Below are positions 27,344-36,066 of a DNA stretch of 64,000 nucleotides, piece by piece; position 1 is the first letter of the stretch; every line of letters begins with the position of its first letter. Source of the stretch: Marinomonas profundimaris (lineage in GTDB: Bacteria > Pseudomonadota > Gammaproteobacteria > Pseudomonadales > Marinomonadaceae); assembly GCF_000508165.1 (NCBI RefSeq), contig NZ_AYOZ01000023.1:186001-250000 (forward strand), given 5' to 3'. A model generated the notes under the pieces. It was given only the letters and a program-made list of their open reading frames with translations. It did not search any database and was not told where the DNA came from. The position numbers and the translations under genes were made by a program.

Positions 27344-27891
27344 TGTAACTCTCCATTAACGTAATTATATTTCGTGTTAAACACGTGGGAAGTCGAATCA
27401 AGGTGTTCGTTACTTTTGTGATTTTTTCTTAGGTAGGTAAAGAGCCTTCTTTATCAGTGCAGAGAAACAAACCCCATCCAAACTCCTAGTTCGAATGGGG
27501 CTGTTCTGCCTCATCCCTGAGCCCCCTTTAGCTATTTATGGCGGAAGAACCACCAAAAACAGCGTCTTTGAAGAGTACTTAAGCCTTTCTAAATGACCAA
27601 TCGAAATAACGATATGCCCTATGCATGGAATGAATATCAAATACGCATAAAGGTGTAGAAGCCTTGATAACAAAGGCGTTAAGCACAACGCGTTAGTAAA
27701 CAATGAGGAAGAAAAGAGAGCGATTTTTTTTAATGGGTTAAAAATAACACGCTATTTTGGCAAAAAAATTGCCGATATAGCCCTTCAAAAGGGAGTGATA
27801 ACGAGAAGAAAGAAGCGATAAAACAAGGACGTAATATAAAGAACGCGCTTTGGATGCGAACCGATACCAAAGCACGTTATGTTGAGGGGCG
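27344..27891. other. 548-bp intergenic region upstream of dppA
   Basis: No convincing gene on either strand. It holds the leader of dppA and the far end of the minus-strand dehydrogenase gene to its right. CCCCAT (27472-27477) and ATGGGG (27493-27498) form a short imperfect stem. The stretch 27700-27850 is A-rich. No promoter boxes could be assigned with confidence. Confidence 0.5.
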
Positions 27892-28761
27892 TTAGGATTT
27901 TTTATCGAAGGCTTTCACTAACACCGATGTGTCTTGGCGGCCTCGACCTTCGGCCATCAGATCTTGATAATCTTGATCCACGGCCTGAGTCAGCGGTAAA
28001 TTGAGCCCCATTTTTTCGGCTTGAGCCAAACACAGCCCCAAATCTTTATGCATCCATTCGATCGCGAAGCCAAAATCAAACTCATTCTTCGCCATGGTTT
28101 CACCGCGATTCTCTAACTGCCAAGAACCCGCCGCGCCATGTTTTAATGTATCGACTAGCGTTGCGATGTCCAAACCGGCTTTTTGAGCAAAACGCATGCC
28201 TTCCGACAGACCAGACAACACGCCGCCAATAAGGATTTGATTGACCATTTTCGCGATCTGACCGTTGCCGACCGGCCCCATTAATGTACTGGCTTTGGCA
28301 TAACAATCGAGCACCGACTGCGCTTTTTCTACATCGCTCTTTTCGCCACCAATCATTACCGTCAGTACACCGTTTACCGCGCCAGCTTGGCCACCCGAAA
28401 CCGGTGCATCCATAAAGGCAAAACCACGCTCTTGGGCCGCATGATGCAGCTCTTTAGCGACTTCTGCAGACGCCGTTGTATGGTCGATAAATAAGGTGCC
28501 TGCTTTGGCGTTTTGAAAGGCCCCGTCAGCGCCTAAATACACAGCGCGTAAATCGTCGTCATTGCCCACGCAGGTTAACACTATGTCGCTGTTTTGAGCC
28601 GCCAATGCTGGCGTCTTGGCGAACGTGCCTACGTGCTCTTCGCACCACTTTTGGGCTTTTTCCGTAGAACGGTTATAGACCACAACCGTGTGTCCTGCTT
28701 TGCTAACATGACCTGCCATTGGGTAACCCATAGTGCCGAGTCCGATGAAGCTGACTTTCAT
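27892..28761 (-). CDS. 3-hydroxyisobutyrate dehydrogenase-family oxidoreductase (beta-hydroxyacid dehydrogenase)
   Basis: A 289-residue NAD(P)-dependent beta-hydroxyacid dehydrogenase. The Rossmann motif IGLGTMGYPMAGHVSKAGH is at residues 6-24; YNRS at about 30 suggests NADP use, since Arg follows the second beta strand. The substrate motif DAPVSGGQAGAVNGVLTVMIGG (about 118-139) and the catalytic Lys in GNGQIAKMVNQ (about 166-176) are intact. The family covers 3-hydroxyisobutyrate, tartronate semialdehyde, glyoxylate/succinic semialdehyde and related substrates; the C-terminal part here (WMHKDLGLCLAQAEKMG) is typical but does not settle the choice. It is monocistronic. Confidence 0.9.
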   Translation of the reverse strand: MKVSFIGLGTMGYPMAGHVSKAGHTVVVYNRSTEKAQKWCEEHVGTFAKTPALAAQNSDIVLTCVGNDDDLRAVYLGADGAFQNAKAGTLFIDHTTASAEVAKELHHAAQERGFAFMDAPVSGGQAGAVNGVLTVMIGGEKSDVEKAQSVLDCYAKASTLMGPVGNGQIAKMVNQILIGGVLSGLSEGMRFAQKAGLDIATLVDTLKHGAAGSWQLENRGETMAKNEFDFGFAIEWMHKDLGLCLAQAEKMGLNLPLTQAVDQDYQDLMAEGRGRQDTSVLVKAFDKKS

Positions 28762-29195
28762 AGCTATTTTCCTTCTGCTTTGATTCGTTATCGCTAAATC
28801 ATACGGATTTGCGTGCCAATTACGAGGTACAAAAAAGCCGAAAACGAAGCATACAGAGCGGCTATTTTGCGTTTTTTTGCACGGTTTAGAGGCATTTTAA
28901 AAGGAATTCGAAAATGGGGATTCGCCCAAATTTCCTGTGGATAACTTTGTGTAAGAAAATTTGGACGAGAGATTATTTCGTAAAAAAGCGGTTGATTGTA
29001 AATAATCGTGCATATTTTGTACAAATTTTAACCTTTCCTTCGCGGCTGCAAGTTATTGACTATTTTGTCAAGAGTCTAAAGCAAGATTATTTTCAAAAAG
29101 TACATCATAAAAATCTAATATTTGCTGATAATACTATTTTGCGCTTTTGACGTCATTTTGCGAAATTTACAAAAAAATCATTATAAAACAATAGT
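28762..29195. other. 434-bp A/T-rich intergenic region
   Basis: This gap lies between the minus-strand dehydrogenase and the end of the minus-strand esterase gene. It is notably A/T-rich at 29000-29195. Overlapping short frames on both strands (28794-29024 and 28914-29150) lack ribosome sites and family features. It probably contains the dehydrogenase promoter; no terminator hairpin for the neighbours was evident. Confidence 0.5.
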
Positions 29196-29822
29196 TTAAT
29201 TTTTAATCACATCTTTGATGAGTGAATAAACAGCGTGAGCCAGTTGTTCGTTTGCTTTGGTGTCTAAATGCACGCCATCGGCCTCACTGGGCTGTAAAAT
29301 CCCCGCCGCATTGAGGAAAAGGCACTGGTTATGAACGGCGATATCTTGATAGTGCTGATGAAAATGTTGTGATTTTTCAACGGCTCCGTCAAAGCTTTCC
29401 GCCATAGCACCCGTTGGGGATAAAATATTTGGTGGCGCGATCACCACCAGCGTTGGGCTCGGAAAATCATGATAATCTGCTATTCTTGACTTCTCGATCA
29501 GCTTCTCGACGCCTTTTGCGGCTTCAAAGGCACCAACGTGGAAGTAACGCTTCAGGTCATTGGTGCCCAACATTAAGACTAAAACATCGACAGGGCCGAA
29601 GGTTTCTAAGCTCGCCTGAAGATACGCCAAGCCATTTCTGCCTTCTAAAAAAGGGTCATTCCAGAGAGTGGTTCGGCCCGGTAACCCGAAATTTATTACT
29701 TGATGCTGATTGCCCAATAAACCATTTAGAATCGTTGGCCAGCGAAGATGCTTAGGGTAGCGTCCACCATTTGGAATTCTGCCCCAAGTAAGGGAATCGC
29801 CATAACATAGAATCGTTGCCAT
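29196..29822 (-). CDS. SGNH/GDSL-family esterase
   Basis: A 208-residue hydrolase of the SGNH superfamily. Block I GDSLTWG carries the nucleophile Ser (about residue 9), block II Gly is in INFGLPGRTT, block III GTND provides the oxyanion Asn (about residue 85-88) and block V DGVHLD holds the catalytic Asp and His (about 185-190). The pattern GDSLTWG, RTTLWNDP and MLGTNDLKRYF resembles mycobacterial acyltransferase/arylesterase Act and related esterases. No signal peptide is seen, so it is cytoplasmic. The start at 29822 was chosen because AGGAG lies 7 bp upstream; a longer frame to 29852 has no such site. It is divergent from the aldehyde dehydrogenase gene. Confidence 0.88.
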   Translation of the reverse strand: MATILCYGDSLTWGRIPNGGRYPKHLRWPTILNGLLGNQHQVINFGLPGRTTLWNDPFLEGRNGLAYLQASLETFGPVDVLVLMLGTNDLKRYFHVGAFEAAKGVEKLIEKSRIADYHDFPSPTLVVIAPPNILSPTGAMAESFDGAVEKSQHFHQHYQDIAVHNQCLFLNAAGILQPSEADGVHLDTKANEQLAHAVYSLIKDVIKN

Positions 29823-29971
29823 GATGTACTCCTTGCATTCTTGATGAGTCACTTAGATAGTGTAGTTAATGACGCGCAGATATGATCGACAATTGTCGCC
29901 ATAAAAAAGGAATGTCATAACCTGAATCAAGGTTTGAGCAAACAATAATAACGAGAGTCGACGAGGCCACA

Positions 29972-31402
29972 ATGACAGCAACATCTCCTACGTTTTCTTC
30001 AAAAGATGAGATCCACATGGCGCACGCTCGCTTGAAGGATTTGACACAAAAGCAGCCCTTTCCAACCGTCGAAGAACGCCAACAGGCGTTGCAGCGTTTA
30101 CATGATTCGTTACTGAAGAATGAAATCGCCTTATTAGACGCTTTGCAGGCAGACTTTGGACACCGCGCGCCAGAAGAATCCAGATTGCTCGAGCTGATAC
30201 CTCTTTTGGGTGAAATCAAACACGCCAAACGACATGTTTCGAAATGGATGCGCGCTTCTCGTCGTCGTGTACACATTAGTACCTTGCCAGCGAGTGCGAA
30301 GGTCATGTATCAACCCAAAGGCGTCGTCGGTGTTATTTCTCCGTGGAACTATCCTGTCTTGCTTTGCTTAGGACCTTTGGTTGGCGCGTTGGCGGCGGGA
30401 AATCGCGTGATGCTGAAAGTGTCGGAATTTTGCCCAGAGACGAATAGCGTCTTGCGTACCATCGTCGATCAAGCGCTCGGTGAGGATTGGATCGAATTCG
30501 TCGAAGGCGAAGCCGAAATTGCCAATGCATTCAGCCAATTGCCGTTTGATCATTTGCTGTTTACTGGTTCAACGTCCGTTGGCCACATTATTATGCGGAA
30601 TGCGGCCACGAATTTAACCCCTGTCACGTTAGAACTGGGCGGCAAATCACCCTTGCTCGTGGCGCCGTCGGCGGATCTAAACGACACGGCGAAAAAACTG
30701 GTGTTTGGCAAAACCTTAAATGCGGGACAAACCTGTGTCGCGCCGGATTATGTCTTGTGTCATCACGATCAAAAACAGGCGTTGATTGATCATATGAAGC
30801 AAGAACTTGCCGCGTATTACCCAGACGGTATCCAGAGCCCTGATTACACCAGCATGATTAACGATCGTCAGTTAGACCGCCTGAAGCGTTATTTAGACGA
30901 AGCACGCACCGCCGGCGTCGAATGTGACAATCTCATGCCGCAAGGGCCAATAGAAAACGACGGAAAACTGGCTTTTCATGTCCTTCATCAGCCAAACGAC
31001 GAATTGGGGGTGATGCAGGACGAGATCTTCGGGCCTTTGTTGCCCATTCTGACGTATTCCGAATTGGATGACGCCTTGTCCTATATTCAGCAACGACCAC
31101 GTCCCTTGGCGATGTACTTATTTACGCAACAAAACGAAGACCAAGCACGCTGTGAACAACAAATTACCAGTGGCAGCTTGGTCATCAACCACACGCTCAT
31201 TCAAGTCGCGCAAGCAGATTTGCCTTTCGGTGGCATTGGCACATCGGGAATGGGCGCGTATCACGCTGAAGAAGGCTTCCGAACCTTTTCCCATAGTAAG
31301 TCCGTCTTGCGTAAACGAGGGCCAAATATCCTGTCACTGTTTCGGCCACCGTATCGAAGAGGCATACACAAACTCATTGCCAAATATTGGCCATTTTTAT
31401 GA
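29972..31402 (+). CDS. Coniferyl-type aldehyde dehydrogenase
   Basis: A 476-residue NAD(P)-dependent ALDH. The active-site Glu is in LELGGKSPLLV (about residues 215-225) and the nucleophile Cys in NAGQTCVAPDYVL (about 250-262). PWNYPVLLCLGPLVGALAAGN and the C-terminal hydrophobic tail ending KYWPFL are like coniferyl aldehyde dehydrogenase (CalB) and class 3 ALDHs, which oxidise aromatic or fatty aldehydes. Coniferyl-type enzymes convert lignin-derived aldehydes to the acids. It is convergent with the DeoR gene (14-bp gap) and divergent from the SGNH esterase. True substrate not proven. Confidence 0.87.
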   Translation: MTATSPTFSSKDEIHMAHARLKDLTQKQPFPTVEERQQALQRLHDSLLKNEIALLDALQADFGHRAPEESRLLELIPLLGEIKHAKRHVSKWMRASRRRVHISTLPASAKVMYQPKGVVGVISPWNYPVLLCLGPLVGALAAGNRVMLKVSEFCPETNSVLRTIVDQALGEDWIEFVEGEAEIANAFSQLPFDHLLFTGSTSVGHIIMRNAATNLTPVTLELGGKSPLLVAPSADLNDTAKKLVFGKTLNAGQTCVAPDYVLCHHDQKQALIDHMKQELAAYYPDGIQSPDYTSMINDRQLDRLKRYLDEARTAGVECDNLMPQGPIENDGKLAFHVLHQPNDELGVMQDEIFGPLLPILTYSELDDALSYIQQRPRPLAMYLFTQQNEDQARCEQQITSGSLVINHTLIQVAQADLPFGGIGTSGMGAYHAEEGFRTFSHSKSVLRKRGPNILSLFRPPYRRGIHKLIAKYWPFL

Positions 31403-31416
31403 AGTAAATAACATGG

Positions 31417-32166
31417 TCAATACAATACCTCGACGCCTTGGTAGGTAAGCGTGCTTAATAGCGCGGGAGCGGGTTGTTGGTCTGTAATGACGCAATCATA
31501 GTCGCTCATTTTTCCCCATAAACAACGAGACTCAGTGTCGAATTTTGTGCTGTCGATCACCAAAATACGATAATGACAATGTTCTACCAAGGCTTCTCTA
31601 GCCATGACTTCTTCGTCGGTGAAATCAAATAAATGCCCTTGTTTATTGGTCGCCGCGACGGAAAAAATACCAATGTCGGCGCGATAACGTTGGAAAAAAC
31701 GCATGGCATCACCGCCAATCACATCTTGATCGCGCATTCGCACTCGACCGCCCGAAATTGTCAGTTCGCAATCTGGGTGTTCACATAAGTTGCGCGCGGC
31801 ATGCAAGTTGGTCGTCATTACTTGTAGACCTTGAAACGACGTAAGCCGACTCGCCACTTCCGCGACACTTGAACCACTGCCGAGAAAGATCGATTGATAA
31901 TCCGCAATCTTACTCACACACAGGTCGGCAATGTGCTTTTTGCCTGCAGCATGACGAATCCGACGTTGGTCAAAGCTGATATTTTCACGATGAGGAAACG
32001 GAATCACTTCGCCGTGGCTGCGCAGTATGAGTCCTTTTTCGGCCAACAATCGAATGTCCGAGCGAATGGTTTGCACGGAAACCGAAAACTGGTCTGCGAC
32101 GGCTTGTAATGTCTGTCTTCCTTGTAAATTCACCCATTGGACAATGTCATGATGTCGCTTGTTCAT
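31417..32166 (-). CDS. DeoR/GlpR-family transcriptional regulator
   Basis: A 249-residue repressor with an N-terminal DeoR HTH (RHHDIVQWVNLQGRQTLQAVADQFSVSVQTIRSDIRLL, residues 3-40) and a C-terminal phosphosugar-sensing domain (LGSGSSVAEVASRL, the sugar-phosphate loop, about residues 95-108; GGDAMRFFQRYRADIGIFSVAA; EVMAREALVEH). DeoR proteins usually respond to phosphorylated sugars or related metabolites. It is divergent from the AfuABC-like transporter operon by 143 bp to the first start codon and is its probable regulator, which supports the idea that the imported solute is an organophosphate. Confidence 0.92.
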   Translation of the reverse strand: MNKRHHDIVQWVNLQGRQTLQAVADQFSVSVQTIRSDIRLLAEKGLILRSHGEVIPFPHRENISFDQRRIRHAAGKKHIADLCVSKIADYQSIFLGSGSSVAEVASRLTSFQGLQVMTTNLHAARNLCEHPDCELTISGGRVRMRDQDVIGGDAMRFFQRYRADIGIFSVAATNKQGHLFDFTDEEVMAREALVEHCHYRILVIDSTKFDTESRCLWGKMSDYDCVITDQQPAPALLSTLTYQGVEVLY

Positions 32167-32204
32167 AGGATTTAGTCCTTTTTAGTGTGCTTTTTCACGC
32201 GGCT

Positions 32205-32261
32205 TTTCGAAACGAAAGAAGGTCGCTATTAAACGAAAACTTTTTGTCACTATAGTGTCAA
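32205..32261. promoter_or_regulatory. Candidate DeoR operator region
   Basis: Between the divergent DeoR gene and the importer lie TTTCG-AAA-CGAAA (32205-32217), a further ACGAAAA half-site (32233-32239) and an imperfect 18-bp palindrome TTGTCACTATAGTGTCAA (32244-32261) with perfect core CACTATAGTG. TTTCG-type repeats are commonly bound by DeoR/GlpR proteins. TATAGT could also be a -10 box. Confidence 0.5.
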
Positions 32262-32309
32262 ATTGTGTCGGTATTGTTGCAGCTCACTTATCAAAAAGAG
32301 AGTTTCCCA

Positions 32310-33287
32310 ATGACCGTTAAGAAGACTTTATTGATATGCGCAGCGGCACTTGCTTTTCCTCTTTCTGCGCAAGCTCAAGAGACGTTGACCCTGTATACCA
32401 GTCAGCCAAACAAAGACGCGCAAATGACAGTGGACGCTTTTGAAGCGGAAAATCCAGACATCAAAGTAGAATGGGTTCGTGACGGCACCACGAAGTTGAT
32501 GACCAAATTACGCGCTGAATTGTCTTCCGGCGTGGTGAAACCTGATGTGCTGTTAATCGCCGACAGCGTGACTATGGAATCCATGGTGTCGGACGGTTAT
32601 TTAGAATCCTACCTAAGCCCTAACCGCACACAATACGAAGACAGCTTGTACAGCGAAAAGGGTTATTACTACGGCACGAAATTGATCACGACGGGCATTG
32701 TTCGTCATCAAAAAGCACCACAACATCCAACTGATTGGTCGGATCTGGCGAAGCCTGAATATAAAAACCAAGTGGCAATGCCAAGCCCTTTGTATTCTGG
32801 TGCTGCATTGATTCACCTTGCGACGTTAACGGATGATAAAACGCTAGGCTGGAATTACTACGAGCAATTGCACGCGAACCAAGTGAAAGCCCAAGGCGGC
32901 AACGGTGGTGTATTGAAAGCCGTTGCGTCAGGCACAAAACCGTATGGCGTGATTGTGGATTTCTTAGCCATTCGTGAAGCCGCGAAAGGCTCGCCGATCG
33001 AGTTTATTTTCCCTAAAACGGGCGTAAGCATGGTGACGGAACCGGTTGCCATTATGAAAGGCGCTAAAAACAAAGCGGCCGCGAAACGTTTTGTGGATTT
33101 TCTGTTGTCCAAAGACGGTCAGCAGATGGTATTAGAGCAAGGGTATTTACCTGCTCGTGGTGATATCGGCGTCCCAGCGGGTTTTCCTAAGCGTGACGCG
33201 ATTCGTTTGATGCCATTTGATGCGGCGAAGACGCTAGAAAACAATGAAGTGAATAAAGCTCGCTTTAGCAAGATCTTTGAAGGTTAA
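32310..33287 (+). CDS. AfuA/FbpA-like periplasmic substrate-binding protein
   Basis: A 325-residue precursor with signal peptide MTVKKTLLICAAALAFPLS and cleavage after AQA; this start was chosen over an upstream ATG at 32265 because it begins the signal peptide directly. The mature part (ETLTLYTSQPNKDAQ, KLRAELSSGVVKPDVLLIAD, MPSPLYSGAA, EPVAIMKGAKNKAAAKRFVDFLLS) fits the cluster of family 1/FbpA-like binding proteins. The segment where iron-binding FbpA proteins carry a Tyr-Tyr pair reads YGVIVDFLAI here, so ferric iron is unlikely. AfuA of Actinobacillus, of the same type, binds hexose phosphates. It is the first gene of an operon with three phosphoester-hydrolase-like genes and a DeoR regulator. 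Confidence 0.85.
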   Translation: MTVKKTLLICAAALAFPLSAQAQETLTLYTSQPNKDAQMTVDAFEAENPDIKVEWVRDGTTKLMTKLRAELSSGVVKPDVLLIADSVTMESMVSDGYLESYLSPNRTQYEDSLYSEKGYYYGTKLITTGIVRHQKAPQHPTDWSDLAKPEYKNQVAMPSPLYSGAALIHLATLTDDKTLGWNYYEQLHANQVKAQGGNGGVLKAVASGTKPYGVIVDFLAIREAAKGSPIEFIFPKTGVSMVTEPVAIMKGAKNKAAAKRFVDFLLSKDGQQMVLEQGYLPARGDIGVPAGFPKRDAIRLMPFDAAKTLENNEVNKARFSKIFEG

Positions 33288-33292
33288 GCAAG

Positions 33293-35020
33293 ATGACGCC
33301 TTCTTTGTTAAAAGCACGTGTTATGGATGGATTGAGGATGGACAGCCAGCTTCGCTGGTTGTCCATTGGGCTCTTCATTTTGATTGCGACCTTGAGCCTT
33401 GTGCCGAGTTTGCGGTTGCTGGTGGAAGCGCTAAGTCATGTTACCTTTTCGGCGTCATCGCCTTTGGCGGAAGTATTACGCAGTGAGCGTACTTGGATTG
33501 CCTTAAAAAACAGCTTTTATACGTCTGGTTTAGGCACCTTGATTGCCGTGATTCTAGGCTGCGGATTTGGCTTTATTGTTACTTTGACGAACATTCGTGG
33601 TCGTGCCATTTGGGTGTTCTGCTTTATGTTGCCGATGATGATTCCACCTCAAGTCACAGCATTGAGCTGGCTACAATTGTTTGGTCCGGCGAGTCCTATT
33701 TTAAACACCTTGGGCATGGCGCCTGCGTTGGGTAGCCCACAGCCGATGTATTCTGCAGAAGGCATTGCCTTGTTGTTGGGTATCCAAAGTGCGCCCTTGG
33801 TGTATCTCGCGCTTCGAACGCAATTGATTGCATTACCACAAGATTTATTGGAAGCCGCACAGCTGTCGAAAGCATCTCAGTGTCGAGTTTGGTTCGACAT
33901 CATTGTGCCGTTATGTCGCAGTGCGATTATCGCGGGGGCGGCATTGGCGTTTGTGTCGTCGCTGGGTAATTTCGGTATTCCTGCGATGCTGGGTATCCCC
34001 GCCGGTTACATTGTTTTGCCTACCTTGATTTATCAGCAAATGGCGGGATTCGGTAACGATATGCTGAGCCAAGTGGCTGGGCTGTCGATGATCATCGCTT
34101 TGTTGGTGTTGGCGGGTATGTTGTTACAGCAATGGCTGCAGCAGCGTAGTCGTTATGCCTTATTGGGGCACACGGCGCAGTCGATTTCATTTCGATTACA
34201 GCACTGGCGTTTGCCATTAGAAGTGCTGTTGGCCTTAGTGCTTTGCTTTATTTTGGTGGCGCCTTTATTTGCGTTGGTGGTGAGTTCGCTCGTGCCGGCT
34301 TTGGGGATGTCGCTGACGTCCGACACCATTACCTTGTCTGCGTTTTACGAGATGATCAGTCGCCAAGGCGTGACGTCACGAGCGTTTGAGAACAGTGTTT
34401 TTTTGGCCTTTTCCTGTGCTTTGGTTCTCATGTTGGTGTCCTTGCCTTTGGGCTATTTGTTGATGCGTTTGCCAATGCGCACCAGAGCCGTGATTGCCAG
34501 CTTGATCGAAGTGCCTTACGCCATCCCAGGGATTGTGTTGGCGATTGCCTTTATTCTGCTGTTTGCCAAACCCTTGCCCTTTATCCAAGTGAGCCTGTAC
34601 GGCACCTTGGGCATTATCTTTTTGGCGTACCTTTCGTGTTTTTTGAGCGTGTGCTTGAAGCCAGTATTAAGCGCCATGTCCCAGTTAGATCCTGCGTTAG
34701 AAGAAGCCGCGCAACTGGCGGGGGCAAGGCCGCTGAAACGCTTAGTCGATATTATTCTGCCGCTCACCGCTCCCGCTTTTTTTGCGGGTGGGTTATTGGT
34801 GTTTCTCATCTCGATTAATGAGCTGACGGTGTCGGCTTTGTTGTGGAGTGCAGGCAATGAAACCCTCGGCGTATTGATTTTTAACCTCGATGAAAGTGGC
34901 GATAGTGTACTGGCTTCTGCCATTGCCGTGCTGGTGGTGTTGCTGGTTGCAGGGTTGATGAGCCTATTGAGCTTGTTTGCTTCCCGTCTGCCGAAAGGAG
35001 TGATTCCATGGCACGATTAA
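33293..35020 (+). CDS. Double-length AfuB/FbpB-like ABC permease
   Basis: A 575-residue inner-membrane protein with two fused BPD_transp_1 halves and about 12 transmembrane helices. Each half has a coupling loop: LLEAAQLSKASQCRVWFDIIVPL (about residues 182-204) and LEEAAQLAGARPLKRLVDIILPL (about 468-490). This fused arrangement is typical of AfuB/FbpB/SfuB transporters, in which one chain forms the whole pore. It starts 5 bp after the binding-protein stop and overlaps the ATPase gene by 13 bp. A possible internal start (ATG at 33323) would shorten the N-terminus by ten residues. Confidence 0.92.
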   Translation: MTPSLLKARVMDGLRMDSQLRWLSIGLFILIATLSLVPSLRLLVEALSHVTFSASSPLAEVLRSERTWIALKNSFYTSGLGTLIAVILGCGFGFIVTLTNIRGRAIWVFCFMLPMMIPPQVTALSWLQLFGPASPILNTLGMAPALGSPQPMYSAEGIALLLGIQSAPLVYLALRTQLIALPQDLLEAAQLSKASQCRVWFDIIVPLCRSAIIAGAALAFVSSLGNFGIPAMLGIPAGYIVLPTLIYQQMAGFGNDMLSQVAGLSMIIALLVLAGMLLQQWLQQRSRYALLGHTAQSISFRLQHWRLPLEVLLALVLCFILVAPLFALVVSSLVPALGMSLTSDTITLSAFYEMISRQGVTSRAFENSVFLAFSCALVLMLVSLPLGYLLMRLPMRTRAVIASLIEVPYAIPGIVLAIAFILLFAKPLPFIQVSLYGTLGIIFLAYLSCFLSVCLKPVLSAMSQLDPALEEAAQLAGARPLKRLVDIILPLTAPAFFAGGLLVFLISINELTVSALLWSAGNETLGVLIFNLDESGDSVLASAIAVLVVLLVAGLMSLLSLFASRLPKGVIPWHD

Positions 35021-36066
35021 TATTAGACAATCTACATAAATCTTTTCATGGCGATCCCGTTGTTAAAGGCTTGAGTTTGACCATTGAGCCGGGCGAATTT
35101 GTCGCATTGCTTGGCCCGAGTGGCTGTGGTAAATCGACTATTTTAAGAATGTTAGCGGGATTTGAAGCGGTTTCTGACGGACAAATCCTTCACGGAAGCG
35201 AGTGTCTTTCTAGTTCGAGACAGCATGTTCCGACGGAAGACAGAAACTTCGGCATGGTTTTTCAATCTTACGCGCTATGGCCGCACATGAGCGTCAAAGA
35301 CAATGTCGGTTATCCGCTTAAGGTGCAGAAGATCCCTGCCGGCGAGCGCAATCGACGCATCCAAGAAGCGTTAGAGATCGTGCAGCTTGAAGACTATGCC
35401 GATCGATTACCAGCACAGCTCAGCGGTGGACAACGTCAGCGCGTGGCATTGGCGCGAAGTTTGGTGACCGAACCGGACGTGGTGTTGTTTGACGAGCCGT
35501 TGGCGAACTTAGATCGTCATTTACGTGCCACTATGGAAGAAACCTTCCGCGCGTTTCATAAACGTACGGGAGCTACCATCGTTTATGTGACTCATGATCA
35601 ATCCGAAGCCATGTCGCTGGCGGATCACATCGCGGTATTAAACAAAGGCCAGCTTGTGCAATGGGGAACGCCACAGGAATTGTACGCCACGCCGAAGAAC
35701 ACTTGGCTGGCGAACTTTATTGGTCGAGGTTCCGTATTGAACGTGGAAGCGATTGCGCCACAGCAATACATTAATAGCGCCGATTTACATCGTTTGATTG
35801 ATGGCTATTTGCCACAAACAGTCTCCAGCAATGTGTTGGTTCGACCACAAGATATTGCGTTTGTCGATGTGAGTGCCGATGTTGCGAGTTCAAAACCGCT
35901 TGCGGTGACCGTGCGCCACTGTATTTTCCGTGGAGAGCGTTACGACATCGAGTTAATACTCAACAATGGCCAGACGTTATTGGCTTACAGCGATGTGCCG
36001 ATGACACTCGATAGCGTGCATCATGTGCGTCTTGGGCAAGCTTGGTCGCTTGAGAGTGAATCATGA
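35008..36066 (+). CDS. AfuC/FbpC-like ABC transporter ATPase
   Basis: A 352-residue ATP-binding subunit. Walker [10 protein letters not shown] (about residues 34-42), Q-loop VFQSYALWPHMSV, signature [16 protein letters not shown] (about 137-152), Walker B VVLFDEPLANLD and the switch His in VTHDQSEA are all present. The C-terminal 110 residues form a TOBE-like domain (VLVRPQDIAF). Its start overlaps the permease gene by 13 bp and its stop overlaps the next gene start (ATGA), so translation is coupled through the transporter into the hydrolase genes. Confidence 0.93.
   Translation: MARLILDNLHKSFHGDPVVKGLSLTIEPGEFVALLGPSGCGKSTILRMLAGFEAVSDGQILHGSECLSSSRQHVPTEDRNFGMVFQSYALWPHMSVKDNVGYPLKVQKIPAGERNRRIQEALEIVQLEDYADRLPAQLSGGQRQRVALARSLVTEPDVVLFDEPLANLDRHLRATMEETFRAFHKRTGATIVYVTHDQSEAMSLADHIAVLNKGQLVQWGTPQELYATPKNTWLANFIGRGSVLNVEAIAPQQYINSADLHRLIDGYLPQTVSSNVLVRPQDIAFVDVSADVASSKPLAVTVRHCIFRGERYDIELILNNGQTLLAYSDVPMTLDSVHHVRLGQAWSLESES

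Noticed and set aside
28794-29150. Short frames on both strands in the A/T-rich gap
   Set aside because: They overlap each other, have no ribosome sites and use rare-looking codons; A/T-rich sequence produces such frames by chance.
29866-30306. 146-residue minus-strand frame over the aldehyde dehydrogenase start
   Set aside because: It overlaps the ALDH gene antisense, is Cys- and Ser-rich and has no recognisable domain.
32310-36066. Ferric iron ABC transporter
   Set aside because: The binding protein lacks the Tyr pair of FbpA and the operon carries phosphatases and a DeoR regulator, not a Fur-type context.
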